Origin: Belnapia rosea | Lineage (GTDB): Bacteria; Pseudomonadota; Alphaproteobacteria; Acetobacterales; Acetobacteraceae | DNA: 64,000 bases | NCBI RefSeq assembly: GCF_900101615.1 | Contig: NZ_FMZX01000008.1 | Location: forward strand, 113,217-177,216 | Reading direction: 5' to 3' | Shown: positions 26,790 through 34,692 of the stretch, piece after piece | Numbering within the stretch: position 1 is the first letter of the stretch | Layout of the letters: each line of letters begins with the position of its first letter | Position numbers and translations under genes: made by a program | The notes under the pieces: model-generated | The model's database searches: none | Seen by the model: only the letters and a program-made list of their open reading frames with translations | What the model was told of the DNA's origin: nothing

Positions 26790-27779
26790 TCAGGCCGCTT
26801 GCCCATGCAGGACTGGCGCCTCCCGGCACTCCTGCACCTCGACCGTGACGTGGGCCACGCCGAGTCCCGCCGGGATGAGCGCCTTGTAGTGTTCCGGCGG
26901 ACGGGGCGTGTGGGTGACAACGCCGAGGGCGGCCGCGTAGACGCCGGGCGCTACCGACCAGACGTGGAGGTCGTAGAGGCGGTTGTCGCCAACTCCCTCG
27001 ACGGCCTCCCGCACCCCCTGCAGGACCGGCTCCGGTGCCTGGTGGTCGAGCAGGATGCGGCTGGTGTCCCGGAGCAGGCCCCAGGACCAATGCGTGACGA
27101 GCGCGGCGCCGACTAGGCCCATCAGCGGGTCCATCCACCACGCGCCCAGGAACAAACCCGCCAGCAGCGCCGCGATGGCCAGCACCGAGGTCAAGGCGTC
27201 GGCCAGGACATGCAGGTAGGCCGAACGGAGGTTCAGGTCGTGCCCGTGGCCTTGGTGTTCGTGGTCATGGTCATGATGCTCATGGTGGTCGTGGTCGTCA
27301 TGGCCCTGATGGTGGCTATGGTCGTGGACGCCGAGGAGCAGGACCGAGGCGGCGTTGACGGCGAGGCCGACCACCGCGACCGCGATCGCCCAGCCGAAGG
27401 CGATGGGCACCGGGTTCACCAGCCGAGCGACGCTCTCCCAGACCATCGCCAGCGCGAAGGCGGCGAGCAGGACAGCCCCGGTGTACCCGGCGAGTGCGTT
27501 GACCTTGCCCGTTCCGAAGGCGAAGCGCGGGTCGGCCGCGTGGCGACGCGCGTAGGCGTAGGCGAACGCGCTGATGCCGAGGGCGGCCGCGTGCGAGCCC
27601 ATGTGCAGCCCGTCCGCAAGCAACGCGACGGAACCGAAGGCCAGCCCGGCGCCGATCTCGACCACCATCGTGGCCGCGGTGAGCAGGAGGACGAGCAGCG
27701 TCCGGCGCTCGCCCGTGCGGGGACGGTCCTGGCCGAAGGTGTGGCCGTGCCGCCAAGTGTCCATCGAATGCTGGTGCAT
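26790..27779 (-). CDS. dmeF: Cation diffusion facilitator, DmeF-like cobalt/nickel exporter
   Basis: A 329-residue inner-membrane exporter with six hydrophobic segments. AGGAG lies five bases before the ATG at 27779. The N-terminus MHQHSMDTWRHGHTF is typical of DmeF. The metal site in helix 2 is seen as LLADGLHMGSHAAAL and in helix 5 as HVLADALTSV. Between helices 4 and 5 is a His/Asp-rich loop of about 40 residues. The C-terminal cytosolic domain has LYDLHVWSVAPG. It uses the proton gradient to push divalent metal out; Co and Ni are the known DmeF substrates, but Zn or Cu cannot be excluded from sequence. Confidence 0.88.
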   Translation of the reverse strand: MHQHSMDTWRHGHTFGQDRPRTGERRTLLVLLLTAATMVVEIGAGLAFGSVALLADGLHMGSHAAALGISAFAYAYARRHAADPRFAFGTGKVNALAGYTGAVLLAAFALAMVWESVARLVNPVPIAFGWAIAVAVVGLAVNAASVLLLGVHDHSHHQGHDDHDHHEHHDHDHEHQGHGHDLNLRSAYLHVLADALTSVLAIAALLAGLFLGAWWMDPLMGLVGAALVTHWSWGLLRDTSRILLDHQAPEPVLQGVREAVEGVGDNRLYDLHVWSVAPGVYAAALGVVTHTPRPPEHYKALIPAGLGVAHVTVEVQECREAPVLHGQAA

Positions 27780-27819
27780 AGTGCTCCTAACGCCGCTTCC
27801 GCCTTGAGGGCATGGTACG

Positions 27820-28719
27820 TCAGTGCATCCGGTGCGCGAGGCCGGGCGGCGAGGTCGATACCATCTCGGCGGCCGCGTAGAGCAGCAGCAGGGCGACCAC
27901 CGCCTCGAGGGCGATCGAGCGGGCCAGCCTGGCCCCCGCTCCCGGCGCGCGGGCCGCCAGCGCCGGTGTCAGCCGGAAGCGGTGCCAAGCCGCGAAGCCC
28001 AGCAGGACGGCCACGAAGGCCACCTTGGCCATGAGCGCCCAGCCGTACCAGGAGCCGAGGAGCTGCCCGAGGTCGCCGACGATCCACCAGGCGAGCACCA
28101 AGCCCGCGGCCGCCAGAACCGGCACGGCGACCGCCGCGACGCGGGCCCAGTCCTCGACGAGGTGGGCCGCGTGCGGGCCGTCCCGCCTCGAGACCCAGGC
28201 GAGCGGCGGCAGGCTGCCGATCCAGTAGGCGGCCACCACGAGGTGGACCAGCAGCAGTCCCGCCAGCAGCGGCCGGGGCACGAGCGACGTCGTGTGCCCG
28301 AGGAGGGCGTAGCTGGCGCATACGACGACGCCACCGGCGGCGGCCAGTGGCGCCCAGCGCGGGCCGAAGGCGAGCGAGCCGACGAGGAGCATGCCGAGCC
28401 CGCCCAGCCCGTAGGAGGCCCCCGCCGGGGACATGAGCACGATGCTCCAGCCGTCCGGGTCCGTCAGGGTATCGCCACCCATCAGGACGCCCACATGGGC
28501 GGTCAGGGCACCAAGGGCGGCCGCGATGGCGAGCAAGCTGGCGCCGGTCGCCCAGCGCCGCAGCCGCCGGGCGTCGCCCTCGTCCAGCCGGGCGCCGAAC
28601 AGGAGCGCGAAGAAGGCGAGGCCCGCGCCGCCCAGGCTGCCAGCGTAGTAGGCCGCCCGCAGCGCGATGGCCGCCGCCCCGTAGCCCAGCTCGCCGCCCT
28701 GGAGCAGGGCCAGGATCAC
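27820..28719 (-). CDS. copD: Copper resistance protein D, inner membrane
   Basis: A 299-residue protein with about eight hydrophobic segments, matching the CopD family. The start is the GTG at 28719, giving a GTGA overlap with the copC stop; the longer open frame merely crosses copC. Family residues include HLVVAAYWIGSLPPLAW (His and Trp in a helix) and FVAVLLGFAAWHRFRL. It is thought to take copper from CopC into the cytoplasm, possibly for supply to copper enzymes. The C-terminus ends HRMH. Confidence 0.9.
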   Translation of the reverse strand: MILALLQGGELGYGAAAIALRAAYYAGSLGGAGLAFFALLFGARLDEGDARRLRRWATGASLLAIAAALGALTAHVGVLMGGDTLTDPDGWSIVLMSPAGASYGLGGLGMLLVGSLAFGPRWAPLAAAGGVVVCASYALLGHTTSLVPRPLLAGLLLVHLVVAAYWIGSLPPLAWVSRRDGPHAAHLVEDWARVAAVAVPVLAAAGLVLAWWIVGDLGQLLGSWYGWALMAKVAFVAVLLGFAAWHRFRLTPALAARAPGAGARLARSIALEAVVALLLLYAAAEMVSTSPPGLAHRMH

Positions 28720-29102
28720 CGGGCGGCGCGCTCGACCCGGAAGCCCACCGTGCCGCCGCCGACATGGCCGTCGGCCGAGGCGCCGCGCCACTCGACCCGG
28801 TAGGCGCCGGGCGGCAACGTCTCCTGCACGGTCGCCCGCACCTCCGCGACGGCGGCACCGCGCTCGCCTTCGCGGGTCAGCTTCCTCTCGCGCCCCGCCT
28901 CGTCCAGCAGCTTCAGGGTCATCACCCGCACCGGCATCGCGAACATCAGGGAGATGGCGGGCGGGGAACTGCGGAGCACCGCGCCGTCGGCGGGCTCGGC
29001 GTGGTGGAGCTCGGAGTGCGCCAAGGCCGGACCCGCCGCGGCCAGGCCAAGGACGATGGCGGCAGCCACGAGGGAGCGGCGCCGGGGGAGCGAAGCGGTC
29101 AT
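28716..29102 (-). CDS. copC: Copper-binding periplasmic protein CopC
   Basis: A 128-residue protein. The ATG at 29102 gives a signal sequence ending PALA-HSELHHAEPADG, which leaves the His of the mature N-terminus as a Cu(II) ligand, as in the family. Other landmarks are the segment SPPAISLMFAMPV and the C-terminal AYRVEWRGASADGHVGGGTVGF with a second His. It binds copper in the periplasm and works with CopD, whose start overlaps its stop. Confidence 0.95.
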   Translation of the reverse strand: MTASLPRRRSLVAAAIVLGLAAAGPALAHSELHHAEPADGAVLRSSPPAISLMFAMPVRVMTLKLLDEAGRERKLTREGERGAAVAEVRATVQETLPPGAYRVEWRGASADGHVGGGTVGFRVERAAR

Positions 29103-29290
29103 GTCGAACCTCGGGTTTATGTGCGGCACGGTGCCGGGCGGCCCGGCCAGGAGCTTGGGTGAATCCCATGGCACGCGCGCGGGGCGGCGCGGAACCGTCC
29201 GCACGGTGCCAGCAATCATTCGAAATCTGGGAGGGGGAAAGGCGTCGGAGGTGGCCCGGCAGCGGCTGGAGCCGCCGCCGGACCGGTCAC

Positions 29291-30244
29291 TCAGTGCCCG
29301 TGGTGCGCGTGGCCGCCCTGCGCCCGCGGCGCGGATGCCGCGCCGTGACCGGCGTGCCCGGCGGACGCAGCAGGGTGCTGGGCGGGAGCCGCAGCCGGGG
29401 CCGCCACGCCGTGGACCGCGTGGGCGTCGGCGGCCGACACCTGCGTGGACGCGGCGGCGCCGTGCCCAGCGTGCGACATGCCCTCCATGCCGTGGACCAT
29501 GGAGGCGGGCACCTGCACGGCGTTGGCGTCGCCCGCGTACGCGGCGATGGCGCGCCGCATCAGCGCGATCTCCTGGGTCTGGTCGGTGACGATGTCGACG
29601 TTCAGCAGGCCGAGGAAGGTGTTCCGGCCGTTCCGATCCGCCTGGTAGGCGCGCGCCATGTCGAGCGCGCCCTGGTGATGGATCGTCATGGCCTTGGCGA
29701 ACTGCACGTCGCGCTCGGTGACCGGCGCGCCCTTCGAGAACACGGCCGCCAGCGGGCCAGGCACCGGGTACTTCATGAAGCGGTCGCGCTGCCCCAACCC
29801 CTCCGTCGCGGCGGGCTGCACCGCGAACCGGGCGAAGCCGAGGTTCACCACTCGAGCGGGCCGGTCGAGGTTCCGCGCCACCTCGTCCAGCAGGCCGATC
29901 TCGAACCGCTGGTTGTGGACGATGGCCTGGGCCAGCTCGCGGAGGGCCGGGCTGCTGGCGTTCGGGTCGGCCAGGTACTCCTCGGACATCGAGAGCGCGC
30001 CCGCGTGGTGCGCCCGCATGCCGGTCACGTAGTCACGGTCAGCCTTGACGGCCGCCGCGAGGACCTCCGGGGACATGACGGAGTAGGAGGTCGTGGCCAC
30101 GGGCGACGCGCCCGGCTCGTACTGCTCGCCCACCATGGCCCGGGCGGGCGAACCGACCGCCAGCGCCGTCGCGGCGACCGCGGCGGCAAGGGTCAGGCAG
30201 AGCGGGAGGCGCTTGGTGGCGCGGATCTGGTTCGTCGAAGACAT
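29291..30244 (-). CDS. DUF305 protein, putative periplasmic copper binder
   Basis: A 317-residue exported protein starting at the ATG at 30244. A signal sequence (KRLPLCLTLAAAVAATALAV) ends near ARA. Two DUF305 half-domains are seen, each with H-H-x-G-A-L: MRAHHAGALSMSEEYL and MTIHHQGALDMARAY. The last 60 residues are rich in His, Met and Ala (for example MEGMSHAGHGAA). DUF305 proteins are four-helix bundles related to ferritin-like folds and often lie in copper clusters. The His/Met tail is likely to bind copper. Function is not proven for this family. Confidence 0.85.
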   Translation of the reverse strand: MSSTNQIRATKRLPLCLTLAAAVAATALAVGSPARAMVGEQYEPGASPVATTSYSVMSPEVLAAAVKADRDYVTGMRAHHAGALSMSEEYLADPNASSPALRELAQAIVHNQRFEIGLLDEVARNLDRPARVVNLGFARFAVQPAATEGLGQRDRFMKYPVPGPLAAVFSKGAPVTERDVQFAKAMTIHHQGALDMARAYQADRNGRNTFLGLLNVDIVTDQTQEIALMRRAIAAYAGDANAVQVPASMVHGMEGMSHAGHGAAASTQVSAADAHAVHGVAAPAAAPAQHPAASAGHAGHGAASAPRAQGGHAHHGH

Positions 30245-30397
30245 GTGCTTGGTCCTGTCGCTTTCCCCACGACCGCGTGCGTTTGGCAACGCCGGTCGTG
30301 GTGCCCCCGAAGGGGCCGTGATTCCTTGGTCTCGGCTGTTGGTGCACCGGGGCGACATCTCGTCGCCTGTCGGCGCGACCGGACGCGCTGGCGCCGG

Positions 30398-30814
30398 TCA
30401 GGTCACCTGTCGAGGAGGCGGAAGCGACGGGGGGACCTCGATGCCGAAGCTCGCGTGCGCCGGGACGAGGTAGCGGATGGTGGCGCCGGAGGACGCCTGC
30501 GGACCGGCGTACGCGGGCGGGAGGGCGCCGACGGCGGACGGGCACTGGGCGGCGGCGCAGCAAGGCAGGCCCCGCTCGCCGCTGGAGTTGCCGCATGGCT
30601 GGCCTGGCTCCTCGGCGGAGACGGACGTGTGTCCCAAAGTGGCATGCACCGACACCGCCTCCATCAGGGTGGCGGCGTCGCCATGTGCAACGCAGTGCTC
30701 GGCGGCGGTCTGCTGGACGGGCGTGGCCGCCGAGGCGTGCCGCATGGCGGGACCCGGCAAGGCGAGCAGGACCAGTGCGAGCAAGCCCGCGACGACCCTA
30801 CTGAATGTGCCCAT
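30398..30814 (-). CDS. Exported Cys-containing protein, CopL/DUF2946-like
   Basis: A 138-residue protein with GAGGGGC ahead of the ATG at 30814. It has a signal sequence MGTFSRVVAGLLALVLLALPG and a mature part with Cys pairs (GQPCGNS, LPCCAAAQC) and several His. Its size, Cys spacing and place recall the small secreted proteins called CopL or DUF2946 in copper clusters, but the match is loose. A GACAAAG-type box lies 112 bases upstream, inside the end of cueR, which runs in the same direction 58 bases before it. Could be cotranscribed with cueR. Confidence 0.65.
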   Translation of the reverse strand: MGTFSRVVAGLLALVLLALPGPAMRHASAATPVQQTAAEHCVAHGDAATLMEAVSVHATLGHTSVSAEEPGQPCGNSSGERGLPCCAAAQCPSAVGALPPAYAGPQASSGATIRYLVPAHASFGIEVPPSLPPPRQVT

Positions 30815-30872
30815 GCCCCTCGGCATCCCCTGAAATCCTTGCCCTCGGTTGATATTACCCGGTGTCGTTAAC

Positions 30873-31355
30873 CTAGCCCGCGTGGCACCCGGCCGGGAGC
30901 CCAGCGGCGGCGCCTTTTCCGCGGCGGACATCCTTTGTCACGGTGCCCCGGTGCTCTGGCGAGCGACCGCCGCCCTCGAAATCGTGCAGGATCGGGCAGT
31001 CGGGCCGGTGGTCGCCGTGACAGGCGTCGGCCAGCTCTTGGAGGGTGTCCCGCATGGCGGTGAGCTCGAGGATCTTGGCGTCGAGCTCGGCCACGTGCTC
31101 CGTGGCGACCCGCTTCACGTCGGCGCTCGACCGCTCCCGGTCCTGCCAAAGGCCGACCAGCAACTTGATGCGCTCGATGGAGAGGCCGAGGTCGCGGGCC
31201 CGCCGGATGAACCGAAGCGTGTTAACATCCTTGGCCGAGTAGACCCGGTAGCCTGCCTCGGTCCGGGCCGCCTTCGGCAGGAGGCCGATCTCCTCGTAGT
31301 AGCGGAGCATCTTGGCCGACACGCCCGAGGCCGCCGACGCCTGCCCGATGTTCAT
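30873..31355 (-). CDS. cueR: Copper-responsive MerR-family regulator, CueR-like
   Basis: A 160-residue regulator with GGAGG before the ATG at 31355. The N-terminal winged helix is MNIGQASAASGVSAKMLRYYEEIGLLPKAARTEAGYRVYS, then a dimerisation helix. The copper loop is ACHGDHRPDCPILHD, with the two cysteines separated by seven residues as in CueR. Binding of Cu(I) would unwind the dyads seen upstream of copZ, its own gene, the copper ATPase and the 65-aa gene. The C-terminal 25 residues after CPILHDF are Gly/Arg-rich and longer than in E. coli CueR. Confidence 0.93.
   Translation of the reverse strand: MNIGQASAASGVSAKMLRYYEEIGLLPKAARTEAGYRVYSAKDVNTLRFIRRARDLGLSIERIKLLVGLWQDRERSSADVKRVATEHVAELDAKILELTAMRDTLQELADACHGDHRPDCPILHDFEGGGRSPEHRGTVTKDVRRGKGAAAGLPAGCHAG
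30926..30938 (-). promoter_or_regulatory. GACAAAG-type box, copy 5 (inside the end of cueR)
   Basis: On the minus strand: GACAAAGGATGTC, a full match to the 13-bp motif. It begins 112 bases upstream of the gene starting at 30814, exactly the spacing seen for the copper ATPase. Confidence 0.6.
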
Positions 31356-31408
31356 GCCCGCCTCCGTTCCCGACCGCCCCCATGGCGGCGTCTGTTGGCA
31401 AAATGGGG

Positions 31409-31430
31409 TTTCCCATGGTGGGAAGGTCAA
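31409..31430 (-). promoter_or_regulatory. CueR-type operator/promoter of cueR
   Basis: On the minus strand: TTGACCTTCCCACCATGGGA followed by AA, with the TTCCCA/TGGGAA dyad. It lies 54-75 bases upstream of the cueR start, so the regulator probably controls itself. Confidence 0.8.
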
Positions 31431-31465
31431 GGCCATTCTGGCACCAGCTTTGCCTCGAACGGACC

Positions 31466-31487
31466 TTGACCCTCCCATGGTGGGAAG
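31466..31487 (+). promoter_or_regulatory. CueR-type operator/promoter of copZ
   Basis: TTGACCCTCCCATGGTGGGA followed by AG, the same dyad as upstream of cueR but facing the other way. About 39 bases separate it from the copZ start. Confidence 0.85.
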
Positions 31488-31525
31488 CTCCATTTGGGGA
31501 GCCTCCCCGAGTTCAGGAGGTCGGC

Positions 31526-31729
31526 ATGGTGGTCTTCAGGGTTGCGAACATGAGGTGCGGCGGCTGCGTTCGGTCGGTCACGTCCGCCCTGCGCGGCGTG
31601 GACCCGGCGGTCGAGGTCCGGGTGGACCTGGGGCGCCGCGAGGTCACTGTCGAGGGCGTGGCGGACGCGGACGTCCTGGCCCAGGCACTGCGCGGGGCTG
31701 GCTTCGAGGGCGAGAGGGTCTTCGCCTGA
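31526..31729 (+). CDS. copZ: Copper chaperone CopZ-like (HMA domain)
   Basis: A 67-residue single heavy-metal-associated domain. CAGGAGG stands six bases before the ATG at 31526. The motif is M-R-C-G-G-C (residues about 9-14), which binds one Cu(I) through both cysteines. The rest folds as beta-alpha-beta-beta-alpha-beta, ending GAGFEGERVFA. It would carry Cu(I) to the ATPase. It is directly controlled by the CueR-type promoter just upstream and divergent from cueR. Confidence 0.92.
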   Translation: MVVFRVANMRCGGCVRSVTSALRGVDPAVEVRVDLGRREVTVEGVADADVLAQALRGAGFEGERVFA

Positions 31730-31760
31730 TGGTTGGCCGGACTCCCAGGCTTGCCCCGGG

Positions 31761-32552
31761 ATGAACGCGGCCCTCAGCGGCGGCCCGCCTGGCGAGCCGC
31801 CGGGCCGTCGCGGTCTCGACCCGGAGGCGCACGTCCTCGTCGTCGAGGACGACGCCTCGATGCGCCACCTCATCGCCCGGCTGCTGCGCGAGAACGGCTT
31901 CCGCTCCACCGGCGTCCGCGACGGCCGGGAGATGTGGGAAACGCTCAGGAACACCGAGGTGGACCTGGTCCTGCTCGACGTCATGCTGCCCGGCGACTCC
32001 GGCATCGAGCTCCTCCGCGAGTTGCGGGCCGAGCGGGGCGCGCTGCCGGTCGTCATGGTCACCGCCAAAGGTTCGGAGGCCGACCGCGTGCTCGGCCTCG
32101 ACCTCGGGGCGGACGACTACCTGCCCAAGCCGTTCGGGCGGCGGGAGCTGCTGGCGCGGGTCCGCGCGGTGCTGCGCCGCGCCCGTCCAGCCGCCGCGGC
32201 GCCCGCGAAGCCCGCCGCCCGCGCCTCCATCCAACGGGTGCGCTTCGACAGCTGGACCGTGGACCTCGCGCGGCGCGAGTTGCTGGGGCCCGGTGGCACG
32301 GTCGTTGACCTCTCCGGCGCCGAGTACGACCTGCTGCTGGCGTTCATCGAGCACCCGCACCGGGTGCTGGCGCGGAACCAGATCCTAGAGCTGTCGCGCG
32401 GCCGCCTCGCGGACCCGAACGACCGGAGCGTTGACGTGCTGGTCAGCAGGTTGCGCCGCAAGCTCGAGGGCGAGGAGGGCGGGACGGCGATGATCAAGAC
32501 GGTGCGCGGCGCGGGCTACATGTTCCTGCCCGCCGTGGAGCGCGTGGGTTGA
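31761..32552 (+). CDS. OmpR-family response regulator
   Basis: A 263-residue regulator. A short Gly/Pro-rich leader is followed by the receiver domain: acidic pocket VVEDDASMRHL, phosphoryl Asp in VLLDVMLPGDSG, Thr in VMVTAKG, Lys in PKPFG. The C-terminus is an OmpR winged helix with LSGAEYDLLLAFIEHP and SVDVLVSRLRRKLE, ending in GAGYMF. The start codon has no clear ribosome site, so the first 20 residues are uncertain. The stop overlaps the TTG start of the sensor kinase. The position next to copZ and cueR suggests it answers copper or envelope stress, like CopR or CusR. Confidence 0.9.
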   Translation: MNAALSGGPPGEPPGRRGLDPEAHVLVVEDDASMRHLIARLLRENGFRSTGVRDGREMWETLRNTEVDLVLLDVMLPGDSGIELLRELRAERGALPVVMVTAKGSEADRVLGLDLGADDYLPKPFGRRELLARVRAVLRRARPAAAAPAKPAARASIQRVRFDSWTVDLARRELLGPGGTVVDLSGAEYDLLLAFIEHPHRVLARNQILELSRGRLADPNDRSVDVLVSRLRRKLEGEEGGTAMIKTVRGAGYMFLPAVERVG

Positions 32553-33947
32553 GGCGCGGGCTCGGCTGGCTCTTGCCCTCGAGCTTGGCGGGCAGGACCA
32601 CCCTGATCCTGCTGGCCGGGCTCCTGGTGTTCCACTTCGGGAGCGTGTGGCTCCTCCAGGAGGGCGTGCACGGGGCGATGGAGGAGGGCCGCGAGATCCA
32701 GGCGGCCGAGCACATCTCCGCAGCCGCGCGCGTTGTCGCCGCCCTGCCCGAGGAGGCGCGCGAGCGCGCCGCGAGGGCGTTCTCCGCCCGGGGCTTCGAG
32801 GTCACCTGGGAGCGCTCGAAGCCCTCGGGAACCCTGGACGAGGCGTCCCTGGCCCCGCTGCGGGAGCGGCTCGAGGAGCGGGCGCCGGAGCTGGCGGGAC
32901 TGCGCATCGGCTACGACCCGAACGCTCAGGGAGAGCCGCGGCTCATCCGCGGCAGCCTGCGCCTCGCCGACGGCACCTGGGTGGCGTTCCCCGCCGCCGG
33001 GCTGGAGGTCGCCTCGGTGCCCGCCCACGCGTCGCTTGCCTCGCACAGCGCGATGGCGCTCGGCATCGTGCTCGCCTCGCTGCTCGTGGTGCACTGGATT
33101 ACCAAGCCGCTGCGGCGCCTGGCCAGGGCGGCGGAGGACTTCGGCAAGGGTGCGGCGCCGGTGCCGATGCCGGAGGCCGCGCGAGGTCCAGGAAGCCGCC
33201 CGGACCTTCAATGCAATGCAGGCAAGGATTCACCGGCTCGTCGCGGACCGAACCCAGGCGCTCGCCGCGGTCAGCCACGACCTGCGCAGCCCCATTCAGC
33301 GCCTGCGGCTGCGGGCGGGGTTCCTCGAGGACGTGGAGGCGCAGCAGGCGATAGACGGCGACCTCGACGAGATGGAGGGCATGATCGAGTCGACCCTCGC
33401 CTACCTGCGGGGCGAGACCGAGAGCGAGGAGCCGCGCCAGGCCGACCTCGCGGCCATCCTGACCACGCTCGTGGACGATGCCACCGACCGGGGCGCCACC
33501 GCCACCTACGCCGGGCCGGACCGGCTCCCGATGCGGCTGCGGCCGGTCGCCATCAAACGCGCTCTGGCGAACCTCGTCGACAACGCCGTCAAGCACGGGG
33601 ACGGGGCGCGCGTCGCCCTCGAGGAGAATCCGGGGTCCGTCACCGTGCGGGTGGAGGACGACGGCCCCGGCATCCCGGAGGCGGCGCTGGAGACGGTGTT
33701 CGAGCCGTTCCAGCGCCTCGACGCTTCTCGTCACCGGGGCACCGGCGGCACCGGGCTTGGCCTCGCCATCGCCCGGCAGGTCGTGAACGCCCACGGCGGC
33801 AGCGTGGCCCTGGCAAACCGTCCCGGAGGCGGGTTGGTGGCCACCGTGCTGCTGCCGCGCCCGCACGCGACCGGGCGCGACGGCGCGGCAGTCGTCGGCG
33901 CAGGCACTCTCCCGCCGGTAACACCTCCTGGCGAGCGTCGAGCCTGA
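32549..33947 (+). pseudogene. Sensor histidine kinase with an apparent frameshift
   Basis: The partner of the preceding regulator. The first frame (TTG at 32549, overlapping the regulator stop) encodes an N-terminal membrane helix (AGRTTLILLAGLLVFHFGSV), a periplasmic part of about 130 residues, a second membrane helix (MALGIVLASLLVVHWITKPL) and the start of HAMP, up to VPMPEAA near 33177. The remainder is in the next frame: REVQEAARTFNAMQARI, the H box AVSHDLRSPIQRL, the N box LANLVDNAVKHG, then DDGPGIPE and GTGGTGLGLAIARQV. One or two bases appear lost or gained between about 33172 and 33185. If the reading is correct the kinase is split; a sequencing slip in a G/C-rich stretch is as likely. 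Confidence 0.8.
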
Positions 33948-34070
33948 CCGTCCACGAGCGCGGAACGACCTGTAAGGCGCCCTGCCCTTCCGCGTCATTT
34001 CGAGAGCCACGTTCGCGGCGCCGGACCCGGTGCCGACCGGACGCGGCTGCCTGAAGGAGTAAATGTCACC

Positions 34071-34415
34071 ATGGCTCTGAAGATCGCACGGCTCGCCGCC
34101 ATCGGCGCACTGGCCACCACGCTTGCCGCAGGCGCCGCGTTGGCGCAGCCCACCCTGTCGCCGCAGGGCGGGAGCGCCGGTCCCGAGATGGATCACAGCC
34201 GGATGGGTGGCCAGGGCCAGCGGCCGGGCGGACCGGCGCCCACGCTGACGCCGCAGGGCGGCAGTAGCAACGCCGAGATGGACCACAGCCGGATGGGCGG
34301 CGGCAACATGGGCGGCCCGTCGGGCGGCACAATCACCGGCAACCCCGGCAGCGGCCCCGAGGTGCGGCACGGCACGACCCCAACCCCCGCGCCAGCTCCC
34401 GCGCAGCGCCGCTAG
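34071..34415 (+). CDS. Exported protein with repeated MDHSRMGG motif
   Basis: A 114-residue protein with AAGGAG about 11 bases before the ATG at 34071. The signal sequence ends near AALA-QP. The mature part holds two imperfect copies of about 35 residues: PTLSPQGGSAGPEMDHSRMGG and PTLTPQGGSSNAEMDHSRMGG. The rest is Gly/Pro/Thr-rich. Met-Asp-His-x-x-Met sites resemble the insert of the multicopper oxidase upstream and would bind copper weakly. No family recognised. Confidence 0.65.
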   Translation: MALKIARLAAIGALATTLAAGAALAQPTLSPQGGSAGPEMDHSRMGGQGQRPGGPAPTLTPQGGSSNAEMDHSRMGGGNMGGPSGGTITGNPGSGPEVRHGTTPTPAPAPAQRR

Positions 34416-34508
34416 CCGAATGGGTTTCGCGCTCGCCCACCTCGACGGGCGCGACGCCTGGTGCGCATGCGGCGCACTGCGGCGCGACGTGGCGAACCGC
34501 CGCTTTGC

Positions 34509-34521
34509 GACAAAGCATTGC
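34509..34521 (+). promoter_or_regulatory. GACAAAG-type box, copy 6 (degenerate)
   Basis: GACAAAGCATTGC, differing from the motif only in the last bases. It lies about 170 bases before the sigma-factor start, in the same orientation. Confidence 0.4.
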
Positions 34522-34555
34522 TCGGCGTCGCGCGGTCCCGCGAAACGGTGGCCTC

Positions 34556-34590
34556 GACCGCCACCGCCTCCTAAGCCGGTGGTGGCGGTC
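34556..34590 (+). terminator. Stem-loop upstream of the sigma-factor gene
   Basis: GACCGCCACC and GGTGGCGGTC form a perfect 10-bp stem with a 15-base loop, about 140 bases after the MDHSRMGG gene and 100 before the sigma factor. It could end the upstream transcript or fold in the leader of the next; no T run follows. Confidence 0.4.
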
Positions 34591-34692
34591 CTGCCACGCC
34601 CTGCCCGCCGTGGGCTTGGCTGCCGCCTCGTCGGCGGGTGGCCGGTGGAACGTCCCGCCGCCTCGCCGCCGAACGCCTGGCGAGGAGCATCC

